Positions 42,169-51,326 of a stretch of 64,000 bases of DNA are shown piece after piece. Under the pieces are notes generated by a model. It did no database searches and was not told where the DNA came from. It was given only the letters and a program-made list of their open reading frames with translations. This DNA comes from UBA1858 sp965227695 (lineage in GTDB: Bacteria > Pseudomonadota > Gammaproteobacteria > UBA4575): the NCBI GenBank assembly GCA_965227695.1, contig OZ245760.1:1054001-1118000 (forward strand). The letters are read 5' to 3'. A program made the position numbers and the translations under genes. Every line of letters begins with the position of its first letter. The first letter of the stretch is position 1.

Positions 42169-42181
42169 GGAGTTGAAAAAG

Positions 42182-44119
42182 ATGGGAAAAATTATCGGAA
42201 TCGATCTGGGCACCACAAATTCATGTGTGGCCATTATGGATGGCGGAACGGCTAAAGTGATTGAGAACTCTGAGGGGGATCGAACTACACCCTCGATTGT
42301 CGCCTTTAATGAGGATGATGAGGTTTTGGTGGGTCAATCGGCCAAGCGACAGGCTGTAACCAATCCTGAGAATACTTTCTACGCGGTCAAGCGTTTAATA
42401 GGTCGTCGTTTTGAAGAGGATGCGGTGCAAAAAGATATCAAGCTTGTTCCGTATAAGATTATCAAGGCAGACAATGGTGATGCGTGGCTGGAGTCTCATG
42501 GCAAGAAGATGGCGCCACCGGAGATTTCAGCGCGGGTGCTGATGAAGATGAAAAAGACGGCAGAAGAGTATCTTGGCGAAGAAATCTCCGAGGCGGTAAT
42601 TACTGTGCCTGCCTATTTTAATGACTCCCAGCGCCAGGCAACTAAAGATGCCGGCAAAATTGCCGGATTGGATGTCAAACGGATTATCAACGAACCTACA
42701 GCAGCCTCGCTGGCCTATGGAATGGACAAGAAGCGCGGTGACAGAAAAATTGTTGTCTATGACCTTGGTGGCGGAACATTCGACGTCTCGGTAATCGAGA
42801 TTGCCGAGATCGATGGTGAACACCAGTTTGAAGTATTATCTACCAATGGTGACACCTTCCTCGGTGGTGAAGATTTTGATTTGCGCCTTATTGACTATCT
42901 GGCCGACCAATTCAAAAAAGAACAGGGCTTTGACCTGCACAATGATCCGCTTGCATTACAGCGTCTCAAAGAAGCCGCGGAAAAAGCAAAGATCGAATTA
43001 TCGTCCTCGCAGCAAACAGAAGTAAATCTTCCATATATCACTGCCGATCAAAACGGTCCCAAGCACTTAAACATAAAGGTTACCCGGGCTAAGCTTGAGT
43101 CACTGGTTGATGACTTGATCCAGCGCACTATTGACCCGTGCAAAACAGCACTCAAAGATGCCGGTCTGAGCGTGTCTGATATTGATGACATCATTCTTGT
43201 GGGTGGCCAAATTCGCATGCCTAAAGTCCAGAAAGCCGTTGAGGACTTTTTTGGTAAGGAGCCACGCAAAGATGTTAACCCTGATGAAGCTGTCGCAATG
43301 GGGGCAGCTATTCAGGCGGGCGTTCTTGGCGGGGATGTTAAAGACGTACTGCTGCTTGATGTCACACCGCTGTCCCTCGGGATTGAAACCATGGGAGGCG
43401 TCATGACCAAGCTGATTGAAAAAAATACCACGATACCGACAACTGCTTCGCAAGTCTTCTCAACGGCGGAAGACAATCAGACTGCTGTGACCGTTCATGT
43501 GTTGCAAGGTGAACGCGAGCAGGCGGCAGCAAACAAGTCGCTTGGGCGTTTTGATCTCTCTGATATACCGCCCGCTCAACGTGGTGTACCGCAAATTGAG
43601 GTCAGCTTTGATATCGACTCTAACGGAATATTGAATGTTTCAGCAAAAGACAAGGCGACAGGCAAGGAGCAATCCATTGTAATTAAAGCTTCAAGTGGCC
43701 TATCTGACGATGAAGTCAACAGGATGGTTCAGGATGCTGAAGCGCATGCGGAAGAAGATCGCAAGTTCCAGGAACTGGTGTCAGCACGCAACCAGGCAGA
43801 CGGCATGATCCATGCCACTGAAAAAACACTCAGTGACATGGGCGACAAACTCGATGCCGATGAAAAAACACGCATTGAGACAGCAATCAAGGAGTTGCGT
43901 GATGTGCTGGATAAGGAAGACAAGGAAGCTATTGAGTCCAAGACACAGGCTCTGGCAGAAGTATCACAGAAACTCGCGGAACAAATGTATGCTGATGCAA
44001 GTGCTTCTGCTGAAGGTAGTCAATCATCTGAATCCGGTGAAGGTGCACAGGATAAAACAACTGGTGATGATGTCGTGGATGCCGAGTTTGAAGAGGTCAA
44101 GGAAAATAAATCATCATAG
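42182..44119 (+). CDS. dnaK: Molecular chaperone DnaK (Hsp70)
   Basis: Central ATP-dependent chaperone, 645 residues from ATG 42182, which has GGAG nine bases upstream; an earlier TTG (42173) overlaps that site and is rejected. Nucleotide-binding domain: GIDLGTTNSCVAIMDGG (about 5-21), YDLGGGTFDVSV (about 193-204) and the adenosine loop near 340. The substrate domain begins after the LLLDVTPLSLGIETMGG linker (about 386-402). The acidic C-terminus ends EFEEVKENKSS. Oddity: the highly conserved GGQTRMP reads GGQIRMP here. dnaJ follows after 207 bases containing a hairpin. Confidence 0.98.
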   Translation: MGKIIGIDLGTTNSCVAIMDGGTAKVIENSEGDRTTPSIVAFNEDDEVLVGQSAKRQAVTNPENTFYAVKRLIGRRFEEDAVQKDIKLVPYKIIKADNGDAWLESHGKKMAPPEISARVLMKMKKTAEEYLGEEISEAVITVPAYFNDSQRQATKDAGKIAGLDVKRIINEPTAASLAYGMDKKRGDRKIVVYDLGGGTFDVSVIEIAEIDGEHQFEVLSTNGDTFLGGEDFDLRLIDYLADQFKKEQGFDLHNDPLALQRLKEAAEKAKIELSSSQQTEVNLPYITADQNGPKHLNIKVTRAKLESLVDDLIQRTIDPCKTALKDAGLSVSDIDDIILVGGQIRMPKVQKAVEDFFGKEPRKDVNPDEAVAMGAAIQAGVLGGDVKDVLLLDVTPLSLGIETMGGVMTKLIEKNTTIPTTASQVFSTAEDNQTAVTVHVLQGEREQAAANKSLGRFDLSDIPPAQRGVPQIEVSFDIDSNGILNVSAKDKATGKEQSIVIKASSGLSDDEVNRMVQDAEAHAEEDRKFQELVSARNQADGMIHATEKTLSDMGDKLDADEKTRIETAIKELRDVLDKEDKEAIESKTQALAEVSQKLAEQMYADASASAEGSQSSESGEGAQDKTTGDDVVDAEFEEVKENKSS

Positions 44120-44251
44120 AGTACTGAAATAGCGTCGCTGATCATGCCTCGAGGCTTTAGAGTCGCAGTTTAATTAATCCTGGACTGTTTTATCTCAGGC
44201 TGACTAATAGCAGCGATTGGCGACGTGCTCATGATGAGTCAAGATAAATAC

Positions 44252-44288
44252 GCAAGTCTGAAGTTAACTCATTGACTTCAGACTTTGC
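44252..44288 (+). repeat. Inverted repeat between dnaK and dnaJ
   Basis: AAGTCTGAAGT pairs perfectly with ACTTCAGACTT (11 pairs), extended by GC/GC across a one-base bulge, around a 10-base loop (TAACTCATTG). No T-run follows, so it is more likely an mRNA-stabilising or processing hairpin, or a weak attenuator lowering dnaJ relative to dnaK. Confidence 0.55.
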
Positions 44289-44326
44289 TGTATCTGGGAA
44301 TTTAAAATCAAATAGTATAGTTGCAC

Positions 44327-45460
44327 ATGGCAAAAAGGGATTATTACGAAGTATTGGGTGTGTCACGTGACAGTGGTGATGCCGAATTAAAAAAAGCTTA
44401 CCGTCGTCTCGCGATGAAGTACCATCCGGACCGGAACAAAAATAATGATGATGCAGAAATTAAATTCAAAGAGGCTAAAGAAGCCTACGATGTGTTATCC
44501 AATCCCCAAAAGCGTCAGATCTATGATCAATATGGACATGCCGGAATAGAGCAGCAGGGAGGGTTCTCTTCTCAGGGCGGGGCTGATTTTGGCGATATAT
44601 TTGGCGATATATTTGGCGATATTTTCGGCGGAGGTCGCGGTGGACAAAATCGTGCTTATCGTGGGGCCGATCTTCAATATAATCTGGAGCTGTCTCTTGA
44701 AGAGGCAGTGTTTGGTACAGAATCGAAAATAGATATTACCTCCAGACAAACATGTGAGGACTGTTCGGGAAGCGGTGCAGAGCCGGGCACGACACTCGAC
44801 ACATGTGCTACATGTGGTGGCGTTGGCCAAGTACGTATGCAACAGGGCTTTTTCTCTATACAGCAGCCTTGCCCTACCTGTCGTGGCAAAGGGAAAAAAA
44901 TTACCAATCCATGTAAGACCTGTCATGGTACCGGTGCTGTTGATAAGAAAAGAACGTTGTCAGTAAAAGTGCCTGCAGGTGTCGACACAGGCGATCGTAT
45001 ACGTTTGTCAAATGAAGGTGAGGCCGGGGAAAATGGAGGTCCGGCTGGAGATTTATATGTCCAGGTGCATGTTAAGCCCCATCCCATCTTTGAGCGAGAT
45101 GGAGCGCATCTGCATTGTGAAATTCCGGTAGGGTTTGTCGATGCCGCGCTCGGTGGTGAAGTTGAAATTCCGACTCTGGATGGCAGGATCAATTTGAAAA
45201 TTCCTCCGGAAACCCAGACAGGCAAGCAGTTTCGTCTAAAAGGTAAAGGCGTCAAGCCTGTCAGAGGAGGTGCGCAGGGAGATATGTTTGTTCATGTGCT
45301 CACTGAAACGCCGGTTAATCTGACCAAACAACAGAAGGAGTTATTACATCAACTGGATGAGTCACTTAAATCCGGAGGTAAAAAACATAGCCCTAAATCA
45401 CAAGGGTGGGTCGATGGCGTCAAGAATTTCTTTGAGGATCTCAAATTTTGGGCAGACTGA
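44327..45460 (+). CDS. dnaJ: Chaperone protein DnaJ (Hsp40)
   Basis: Type I J-protein, 377 residues. J domain with HPD in KYHPDRN (about 31-37); Gly/Phe region with three GDIF repeats (about 89-100); four CxxCxGxG zinc repeats between about 146 and 206 (CEDCSGSGA, CATCGGVGQ, CPTCRGKGK, CKTCHGTGA); substrate-binding C-terminal domains follow. Start ATG 44327 (MAKRDYYEVLG); the frame begins two codons earlier at a TTG. Ends 10 bases before dapB. Confidence 0.98.
   Translation: MAKRDYYEVLGVSRDSGDAELKKAYRRLAMKYHPDRNKNNDDAEIKFKEAKEAYDVLSNPQKRQIYDQYGHAGIEQQGGFSSQGGADFGDIFGDIFGDIFGGGRGGQNRAYRGADLQYNLELSLEEAVFGTESKIDITSRQTCEDCSGSGAEPGTTLDTCATCGGVGQVRMQQGFFSIQQPCPTCRGKGKKITNPCKTCHGTGAVDKKRTLSVKVPAGVDTGDRIRLSNEGEAGENGGPAGDLYVQVHVKPHPIFERDGAHLHCEIPVGFVDAALGGEVEIPTLDGRINLKIPPETQTGKQFRLKGKGVKPVRGGAQGDMFVHVLTETPVNLTKQQKELLHQLDESLKSGGKKHSPKSQGWVDGVKNFFEDLKFWAD
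44591..44626 (+). repeat. 12-base tandem repeat within dnaJ
   Basis: Three in-frame copies of GGCGATATATTT (the third ends ATATTTTC with one change), each encoding Gly-Asp-Ile-Phe in the Gly/Phe linker. Similar GDIF repeats occur in other DnaJ proteins, but the first two copies here are identical in DNA. Confidence 0.8.
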
Positions 45461-45470
45461 TTAATAAATA

Positions 45471-46283
45471 ATGACTACTCAAATTGCGATTAATGGTGCC
45501 AATGGGCGAATGGGAAGAGCGCTGATAAAAGCGTGTATTGAGAATCCGCATGCACAACTGGCGGCGGCAGTTGTACGTGCCGGCTCGCCACACAAAGGAC
45601 AGGATGCGGGGACACTTGCGGGAATTGCTGCGACCAACATTGCCCTGGAGGATGACAAAAATCGTCTGCCAGATAATCTGCAGGTATGGATTGACTTTAC
45701 TTTGCCGGAAGGAATGATAGATGCACTGCATTATTGTCAATCCAATAACATTCCCATGGTCATTGGCACAACCGGTCTGAATGATTCACAAAAACAGCAG
45801 ATTCAACAGGCGGGCAAACAAATTCCCATTGTATTTGCGCCAAACATGAGTGTGGGCGTGAATTTGTGTTTGAGTATTCTGAAAACTGCAGCAGATACCC
45901 TGGGCGATGAATATGATGTGGAAATTATCGAAGCACATCATAAAAATAAAGTGGATGCTCCGTCGGGGACTGCACTAAGAATGGGCGAAGTTATCGCAGA
46001 GGCGCTTGGAGTGGATCTGGAAGATAAGGCTCAATATACACGCCACGGAAACATCGGTGCGCGTGAAGCCGGCACAATAGGATTTCAAACCATACGTGCA
46101 GGCGATATCGTAGGCGAACACACCGTCATTTTTGGCGGTATTGGTGAGCGCGTTGAGATAACACATAAAGCCAGCAGTCGATTAACTTTTGCCCGGGGAG
46201 CCGTGCGTGCGGCCAACTGGCTGGTGGGAAAGCAGAACGGTGTCTACGATATGCAGGATGTATTGGGCCTGTCCCTGAAATAA
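45471..46283 (+). CDS. dapB: 4-hydroxy-tetrahydrodipicolinate reductase
   Basis: Second dedicated step of lysine and diaminopimelate synthesis, NAD(P)H-dependent. 270 residues (E. coli 273). N-terminal cofactor loop GANGRMGRAL (about 9-18) and substrate signature EAHHKNKVDAPSGTAL (about 154-169), including the catalytic His and Lys. Ten bases after dnaJ, the usual dnaJ-dapB-carA order. Confidence 0.97.
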   Translation: MTTQIAINGANGRMGRALIKACIENPHAQLAAAVVRAGSPHKGQDAGTLAGIAATNIALEDDKNRLPDNLQVWIDFTLPEGMIDALHYCQSNNIPMVIGTTGLNDSQKQQIQQAGKQIPIVFAPNMSVGVNLCLSILKTAADTLGDEYDVEIIEAHHKNKVDAPSGTALRMGEVIAEALGVDLEDKAQYTRHGNIGAREAGTIGFQTIRAGDIVGEHTVIFGGIGERVEITHKASSRLTFARGAVRAANWLVGKQNGVYDMQDVLGLSLK

Positions 46284-46379
46284 ATCATAAAAACCCTCGA
46301 CTAAACTCTATCCGCTCTGTGCGACTTGCAGTACAATAATTAGTAGTGATCGCCTGTTTGGTCAGGCAACAAATTTCTA

Positions 46380-46409
46380 ACGGGGATTCATAATGAAGCC
46401 CCGTTTTTT
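46380..46409 (+). terminator. Intrinsic terminator (or attenuator) before carA
   Basis: ACGGGG pairs with CCCCGT, extended inward by TTC/GAA across an A-G mismatch with an ATAAT loop, then six T (46404-46409). It ends dapB transcription, or acts as an attenuator in the carAB leader, since it lies only 24 bases before carA. A nine-codon frame (ATG 46393 to TAA 46420, Met-Lys-Pro-Arg-Phe-Leu-His-Pro-Arg) overlaps it. Confidence 0.75.
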
Positions 46410-46433
46410 ACATCCACGTTAAGGAGGAAACGT

Positions 46434-47570
46434 TTGAGTACACCTGCATATTTGGTACTTGAAGACGGCACTATCTTCCAGGGTGTCTCTATTGGTGCAG
46501 AAGGAATCACGGAAGGAGAAGTGGTTTTCAACACCTCTATGACAGGTTACCAGGAAATACTTACTGACCCGTCTTATTGCAAACAAATCGTTACATTAAC
46601 CTATCCTCACATAGGTAACGTCGGTACAAATCAACACGACTGGGAATCCACAGCGCTGCATTGCTCAGGCCTGGTAGTGCGCGATCTGCCAGTGACCGCA
46701 TCAAACTGGCGATGTGAGCAGTCACTCCAGGACTATCTGCAGACACACAATATCATCGCTATTGCAGATATCGATACACGAAGCTTAACCCGCAGGTTAA
46801 GGGAAAAAGGTGCGTTGAATGGTGTCATCGCCACCGGCGATGTGAGCCATGATTCACTGCTCAATCAAGCCAGGCAGTTTGCCGGATTAAAGGGCATGGA
46901 TCTGGCTCAGCAGGTGACAACAAAAACAGTCTATCGCTGGCAGGAAGGCGGCTGGCATTTAAGCCAGGGTTATCGCCAATCTGATAATCAAACCCAGCCT
47001 TACAAAGTCGCTGTCCTCGATTACGGGGTAAAACATAATATCCTGCGGATTCTTGTAGACATGGGTTGTGAACTCGAAGTGCTTCCTGCGAAAACATCTT
47101 TTGCCGAGTTGTCTGCATACAACCCGGAAGGTGTCTTTTTGTCAAATGGTCCCGGGGATCCTGAGCCTTGTGACTATGCAATTTCCATGATCAAGGATGT
47201 AATACAGGCCCGTCTGCCAACGTTTGGAATCTGTCTTGGTCATCAGTTATTTGGCCTCGCCTGTGGAGCCAGCACTTTAAAAATGAAATTTGGTCACCAC
47301 GGTGCCAACCACCCCGTCAAGGATTTGCAAACTGGCCGGGTGATGATTAGCAGTCAAAATCATGGATTTGCGGTAGATGAAAATTCATTGCCGGATACAC
47401 TTGTGGCAACGCATCGCTCATTGTTTGATGGCAGCCTGCAGGGGATACGTCATCGCGATATCCCGGCATACAGTTTTCAGGGGCATCCTGAGGCCAGCCC
47501 CGGACCTCATGATGTGCGCGAATTATTCCAACCATTCATAGACGCAATGCGCTCTAGACGCGAAACATAA
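46434..47570 (+). CDS. carA: Carbamoyl-phosphate synthase small (glutaminase) subunit
   Basis: Supplies ammonia from glutamine to CarB for carbamoyl phosphate, feeding arginine and pyrimidine synthesis. 378 residues. Start is TTG, but a perfect AAGGAGG (46421-46427) six bases upstream decides it. Glutamine amidotransferase triad: Cys in GICLGHQL (about 262-269), His and Glu in QGHPEASPGPHD (about 346-357). Five bases before carB, so one operon. A terminator-like hairpin precedes it. Confidence 0.98.
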   Translation: MSTPAYLVLEDGTIFQGVSIGAEGITEGEVVFNTSMTGYQEILTDPSYCKQIVTLTYPHIGNVGTNQHDWESTALHCSGLVVRDLPVTASNWRCEQSLQDYLQTHNIIAIADIDTRSLTRRLREKGALNGVIATGDVSHDSLLNQARQFAGLKGMDLAQQVTTKTVYRWQEGGWHLSQGYRQSDNQTQPYKVAVLDYGVKHNILRILVDMGCELEVLPAKTSFAELSAYNPEGVFLSNGPGDPEPCDYAISMIKDVIQARLPTFGICLGHQLFGLACGASTLKMKFGHHGANHPVKDLQTGRVMISSQNHGFAVDENSLPDTLVATHRSLFDGSLQGIRHRDIPAYSFQGHPEASPGPHDVRELFQPFIDAMRSRRET

Positions 47571-47575
47571 TTATT

Positions 47576-50500
47576 ATGGCAAAACGTACTGATATTAAAT
47601 CGATACTACTGATTGGCGCAGGGCCCATAATCATCGGTCAGGCCTGTGAGTTTGATTATTCCGGAGTGCAGGCGTGCAAGGCGCTGCGTGAGGAAGGATT
47701 CAGGGTAATACTGGTGAATTCAAATCCGGCGACGATCATGACGGACCCGGACACTGCGGATGTCATTTACATTGAACCAATCACCTGGCAGACAGTTGCC
47801 AAGATTATTGAACGTGAAAATCCCGATGCTTTATTACCAACAATGGGCGGTCAAACCGCATTGAATTGTGCGCTCGATCTGGACCGTGAAGGTGTGCTTG
47901 AGAAATTTAACGTGGAAATGATTGGCGCTTCCAAGAAAGCCATTGATATGGCGGAGGATCGCGAAAAATTTAAAGTGGCGATGGGTGAAATCGGGCTTGA
48001 GTCAGCCAAATCTGCTGTTGCCCACAGTCTGGAAGAAGCTTTGCAAATACAGCCCGAAGTGGGATTTCCTACAATTATTCGTCCATCGTTTACCCTCGGG
48101 GGCAGTGGTGGAGGCATTGCCTATAACATGGAAGAATTTAAATCCATCGTCGCACGCGGTCTCGACCTTTCTCCCTCTACCGAGGTGTTACTGGAAGAGT
48201 CACTGCTGGGCTGGAAAGAATATGAAATGGAGGTTGTGCGCGATCATGCGGATAACTGCATTATTATCTGTTCCATAGAAAATCTTGATCCGATGGGTGT
48301 TCATACCGGCGACTCGATTACTGTCGCGCCTGCGCAAACACTCACAGACAAGGAATACCAGATCATGCGTGATGCATCGATTGCTGTGTTACGCAAGATT
48401 GGCGTTGATACCGGTGGCTCAAACGTGCAGTTTGCAGTCAACCCGGAAAATGGGCGCCTGGTTGTGATTGAAATGAATCCTCGCGTCTCCCGTTCTTCGG
48501 CGCTGGCGTCCAAAGCGACCGGGTTTCCCATTGCAAAAGTCGCTGCCAAGCTGGCAGTTGGCTACACCCTCGATGAACTTGAAAATGAAATCACCGGCGG
48601 AGCGACGCCGGCGTCATTTGAGCCCAGTATCGATTATGTGGTGACAAAAATTCCCCGCTTTGCCTTTGAAAAATTCCCACAGGCACCTGCCGTACTGGGC
48701 ACCCAAATGAAATCTGTTGGCGAAGTGATGGCAATCGGTCGCACCTTCCAGGAGTCCTTTCACAAGGCCTTGCGTGGACTGGAGACAGGAATGGATGGCC
48801 TCAACCCCGTTATAGACAAGAAAGATGCTGACTGGCAACAGAACCTCGATGAATGCATTCGGGCTACCAGCCCAAGCCGCATCTGGTATATCGCAGAGGG
48901 TATGCGCAGTGGCTATAGCCTGGAAAAACTGTTTGATATGACAGCCGTCGATCCATGGTTTCTTGCCCAGATAAAAGAACTCATTGAATGGGAGCAGCAT
49001 ATCCAGCAAAAATCGCTTGAACAAATACCTTCGCAGGAACTGTTTAAGCTCAAGCAAAAAGGATTCTCGGACCGTCGACTTGCCCAATTGCTACCTGGTG
49101 AGTCTGAGACAAGCGTGCGCGAATATCGCTGGAAACTCCATGTGCGTCCGGTTTATAAACGAGTTGATACCTGTGCTGCAGAATTTGCCACCAGCACCGC
49201 CTACATGTATTCGAGTTACGAACAGGAATGTGAAGCCCAGGTGTCTGACAACAAGAAAATCATGGTATTAGGTGGTGGCCCAAATCGCATTGGTCAAGGG
49301 ATAGAATTTGATTACTGTTGTGTTCATGCCGCACTGGCAATGCGTGAAGATGGTTATGAAACCATCATGGTTAACTGTAACCCGGAGACAGTTTCTACCG
49401 ATTATGATACTTCTGACAGACTTTACTTTGAACCATTGACGCTTGAAGATGTACTGGAGATTTGTCACCTAGAAAAACCGGCAGGTGTCATTGTGCAATT
49501 TGGTGGGCAAACCCCCCTTAAGCTTGCTCGTGATCTTGAAGCGGCAGGAGTGCCTATTATCGGTACCTCTCCTGACTCTATTGATTTGGCGGAAGATCGC
49601 GAAAGATTTCAGGCGCTGGTGAATAAACTGGAACTGTTGCAGCCTCCCAATGCGACTGCACGCAGCATGGAAGAGGCTGTCCCGTTGGCGAATAAAATTG
49701 GCTATCCCCTGGTTGTGCGTCCTTCTTATGTTCTGGGTGGCCGCGCGATGGAGATTGTTTACAACGATCAGGACCTCATGCAATACATGAATACCGCGGT
49801 TTCTGTTTCCAATGATTCACCGGTATTGCTGGACCGTTTTTTATCGGATGCCATTGAAGTTGACGTGGATGCTGTATGCGACGGTAAAGAAGTATTTGTG
49901 GCCGGGATCATGGAGCACATTGAACAGGCTGGTATTCATTCAGGAGACTCAGCCTGTTCACTGCCTCCGCATACACTGTCATCTGAGCTGCAGGAAAAAT
50001 TACATATCATGACACACAAACTGGCGTTTGGCCTGGACGTTGTGGGCTTGATGAATATCCAATTTGCGGTCAAGGGCGATGATATATATTTACTGGAAGT
50101 GAATCCAAGGGCATCCAGAACAGTGCCATTTGTGTCCAAATCCATTGGTATGCCACTGGCAAAAATAGCGGCTCGTTGTATGGCGGGGTCATCGCTGGCG
50201 GATCAGAATGTCAAACCAGACCTGCTTAATCGTGGCGCCAAACCTGATCACTACTCGGTCAAGGAGGCAGTATTCCCGTTTATGAAATTTGCCGGTGTTG
50301 ACCCCATCCTGGGACCGGAAATGAAGTCGACAGGAGAAGTCATGGGGGTCGGTAAAACCTTTGGCGAGGCTTTTGCAAAGTCTCAAACAGCTGCTGGTGT
50401 TGATCTTCCTTTGACTGGCCGTGTATTTATCAGTGTGCGTGATGCTGACAAGGAAGAAACGGCCAAAGTCGCCAATCAGTTAATACAGCTCGGCTTTGAA

Positions 50501-50815
50501 ATAGTTGCGACACAGGGGACTGCAAAATTTCTTGCGTCACAAAAAATCACCTGCAGTCATGTCAATAAAGTAAGGCAGGGGCGACCACATATAGTGGACA
50601 TGATAATTGATCAAAAAATTGACCTGATTATTAATACCACCGAGGGTAAGCAGGCAATCTCGGATTCATTTACAATTCGACGTAAAGCATTGCAGAATAA
50701 AGTATGTTACACAACCACTATCACCGGTGCATGGGCGCTTGTGCAAGCAATCAGGCAGGGAGCCGAGAGTGATGTGTATGCTTTACAAAGCCTGCATGCG
50801 CCATTAGTTCAATAG
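47576..50815 (+). CDS. carB: Carbamoyl-phosphate synthase large subunit
   Basis: Two homologous ATP-grasp halves make carboxyphosphate and then carbamoyl phosphate; 1079 residues (E. coli 1073). First half: GAGPIIIGQACEFDYSGVQA (about 14-33), PSFTLGGSGGG; second half: GGGPNRIGQGIEFDYCCVHA (about 566-585), PSYVLGGRAMEIVY. The C-terminal MGS-like allosteric domain (about 940-1079) binds UMP/ornithine regulators in E. coli. greA starts 13 bases later. Confidence 0.98.
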   Translation: MAKRTDIKSILLIGAGPIIIGQACEFDYSGVQACKALREEGFRVILVNSNPATIMTDPDTADVIYIEPITWQTVAKIIERENPDALLPTMGGQTALNCALDLDREGVLEKFNVEMIGASKKAIDMAEDREKFKVAMGEIGLESAKSAVAHSLEEALQIQPEVGFPTIIRPSFTLGGSGGGIAYNMEEFKSIVARGLDLSPSTEVLLEESLLGWKEYEMEVVRDHADNCIIICSIENLDPMGVHTGDSITVAPAQTLTDKEYQIMRDASIAVLRKIGVDTGGSNVQFAVNPENGRLVVIEMNPRVSRSSALASKATGFPIAKVAAKLAVGYTLDELENEITGGATPASFEPSIDYVVTKIPRFAFEKFPQAPAVLGTQMKSVGEVMAIGRTFQESFHKALRGLETGMDGLNPVIDKKDADWQQNLDECIRATSPSRIWYIAEGMRSGYSLEKLFDMTAVDPWFLAQIKELIEWEQHIQQKSLEQIPSQELFKLKQKGFSDRRLAQLLPGESETSVREYRWKLHVRPVYKRVDTCAAEFATSTAYMYSSYEQECEAQVSDNKKIMVLGGGPNRIGQGIEFDYCCVHAALAMREDGYETIMVNCNPETVSTDYDTSDRLYFEPLTLEDVLEICHLEKPAGVIVQFGGQTPLKLARDLEAAGVPIIGTSPDSIDLAEDRERFQALVNKLELLQPPNATARSMEEAVPLANKIGYPLVVRPSYVLGGRAMEIVYNDQDLMQYMNTAVSVSNDSPVLLDRFLSDAIEVDVDAVCDGKEVFVAGIMEHIEQAGIHSGDSACSLPPHTLSSELQEKLHIMTHKLAFGLDVVGLMNIQFAVKGDDIYLLEVNPRASRTVPFVSKSIGMPLAKIAARCMAGSSLADQNVKPDLLNRGAKPDHYSVKEAVFPFMKFAGVDPILGPEMKSTGEVMGVGKTFGEAFAKSQTAAGVDLPLTGRVFISVRDADKEETAKVANQLIQLGFEIVATQGTAKFLASQKITCSHVNKVRQGRPHIVDMIIDQKIDLIINTTEGKQAISDSFTIRRKALQNKVCYTTTITGAWALVQAIRQGAESDVYALQSLHAPLVQ

Positions 50816-50828
50816 ACCAGATATATGT

Positions 50829-51305
50829 ATGAATAAAGTACCTCTCACCGCCACTGGTGCCCAAAAACTGAGAGATGAGTTACGCCAGCTAAAGACGGTA
50901 GATAGACCACGCGTGATTGAAGCGATTGCCACCGCACGCGAACACGGAGATCTCAAGGAAAATGCCGAATATCATGCCGCACGCGAGCAGCAAAGTTTTA
51001 TCGAGGGGCGGATTCAGGATATCGAAGGCAAACTCTCAAATGCTGAAATAATAGACGTTACCAGGCTGGATACCGGGGGGCGCATTGTGTTTGGTGCGAC
51101 GGTCGAACTCGCAGATGAGGAAACCGGGAACGAAGTCAGTTACCAGATTGTTGGAGAAGATGAAGCTGACATCAAGCAGGGTCTGATCTCAATCAGCTCA
51201 CCCATTGCACGCGCCCTGATTGGCAAGAGCGAGGGCGATGTTGTCACGGTAGTGGCCCCCGGAGGCGAGAAAGAGTATGAAATTCTTGCGGTGCTCTATA
51301 AATGA
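50829..51305 (+). CDS. greA: Transcription elongation factor GreA
   Basis: Rescues backtracked RNA polymerase by stimulating transcript cleavage. 158 residues, exactly the E. coli length. The N-terminal coiled coil inserts into the secondary channel, and its tip carries the acidic pair in EHGDLKENAEYHAAREQQ (about 38-55). FKBP-like C-terminal domain. Follows carB by 13 bases. The yhbY gene that usually separates greA from rlmE is missing. Confidence 0.98.
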   Translation: MNKVPLTATGAQKLRDELRQLKTVDRPRVIEAIATAREHGDLKENAEYHAAREQQSFIEGRIQDIEGKLSNAEIIDVTRLDTGGRIVFGATVELADEETGNEVSYQIVGEDEADIKQGLISISSPIARALIGKSEGDVVTVVAPGGEKEYEILAVLYK

Positions 51306-51326
51306 CATCACAGCGTCAGTTGATTA

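Noticed and set aside
44591..44626. Tandem 12-base units in dnaJ as a CRISPR or mobile repeat
   Set aside because: They are in frame, encode the normal GDIF repeats of the DnaJ Gly/Phe region and have no spacers.
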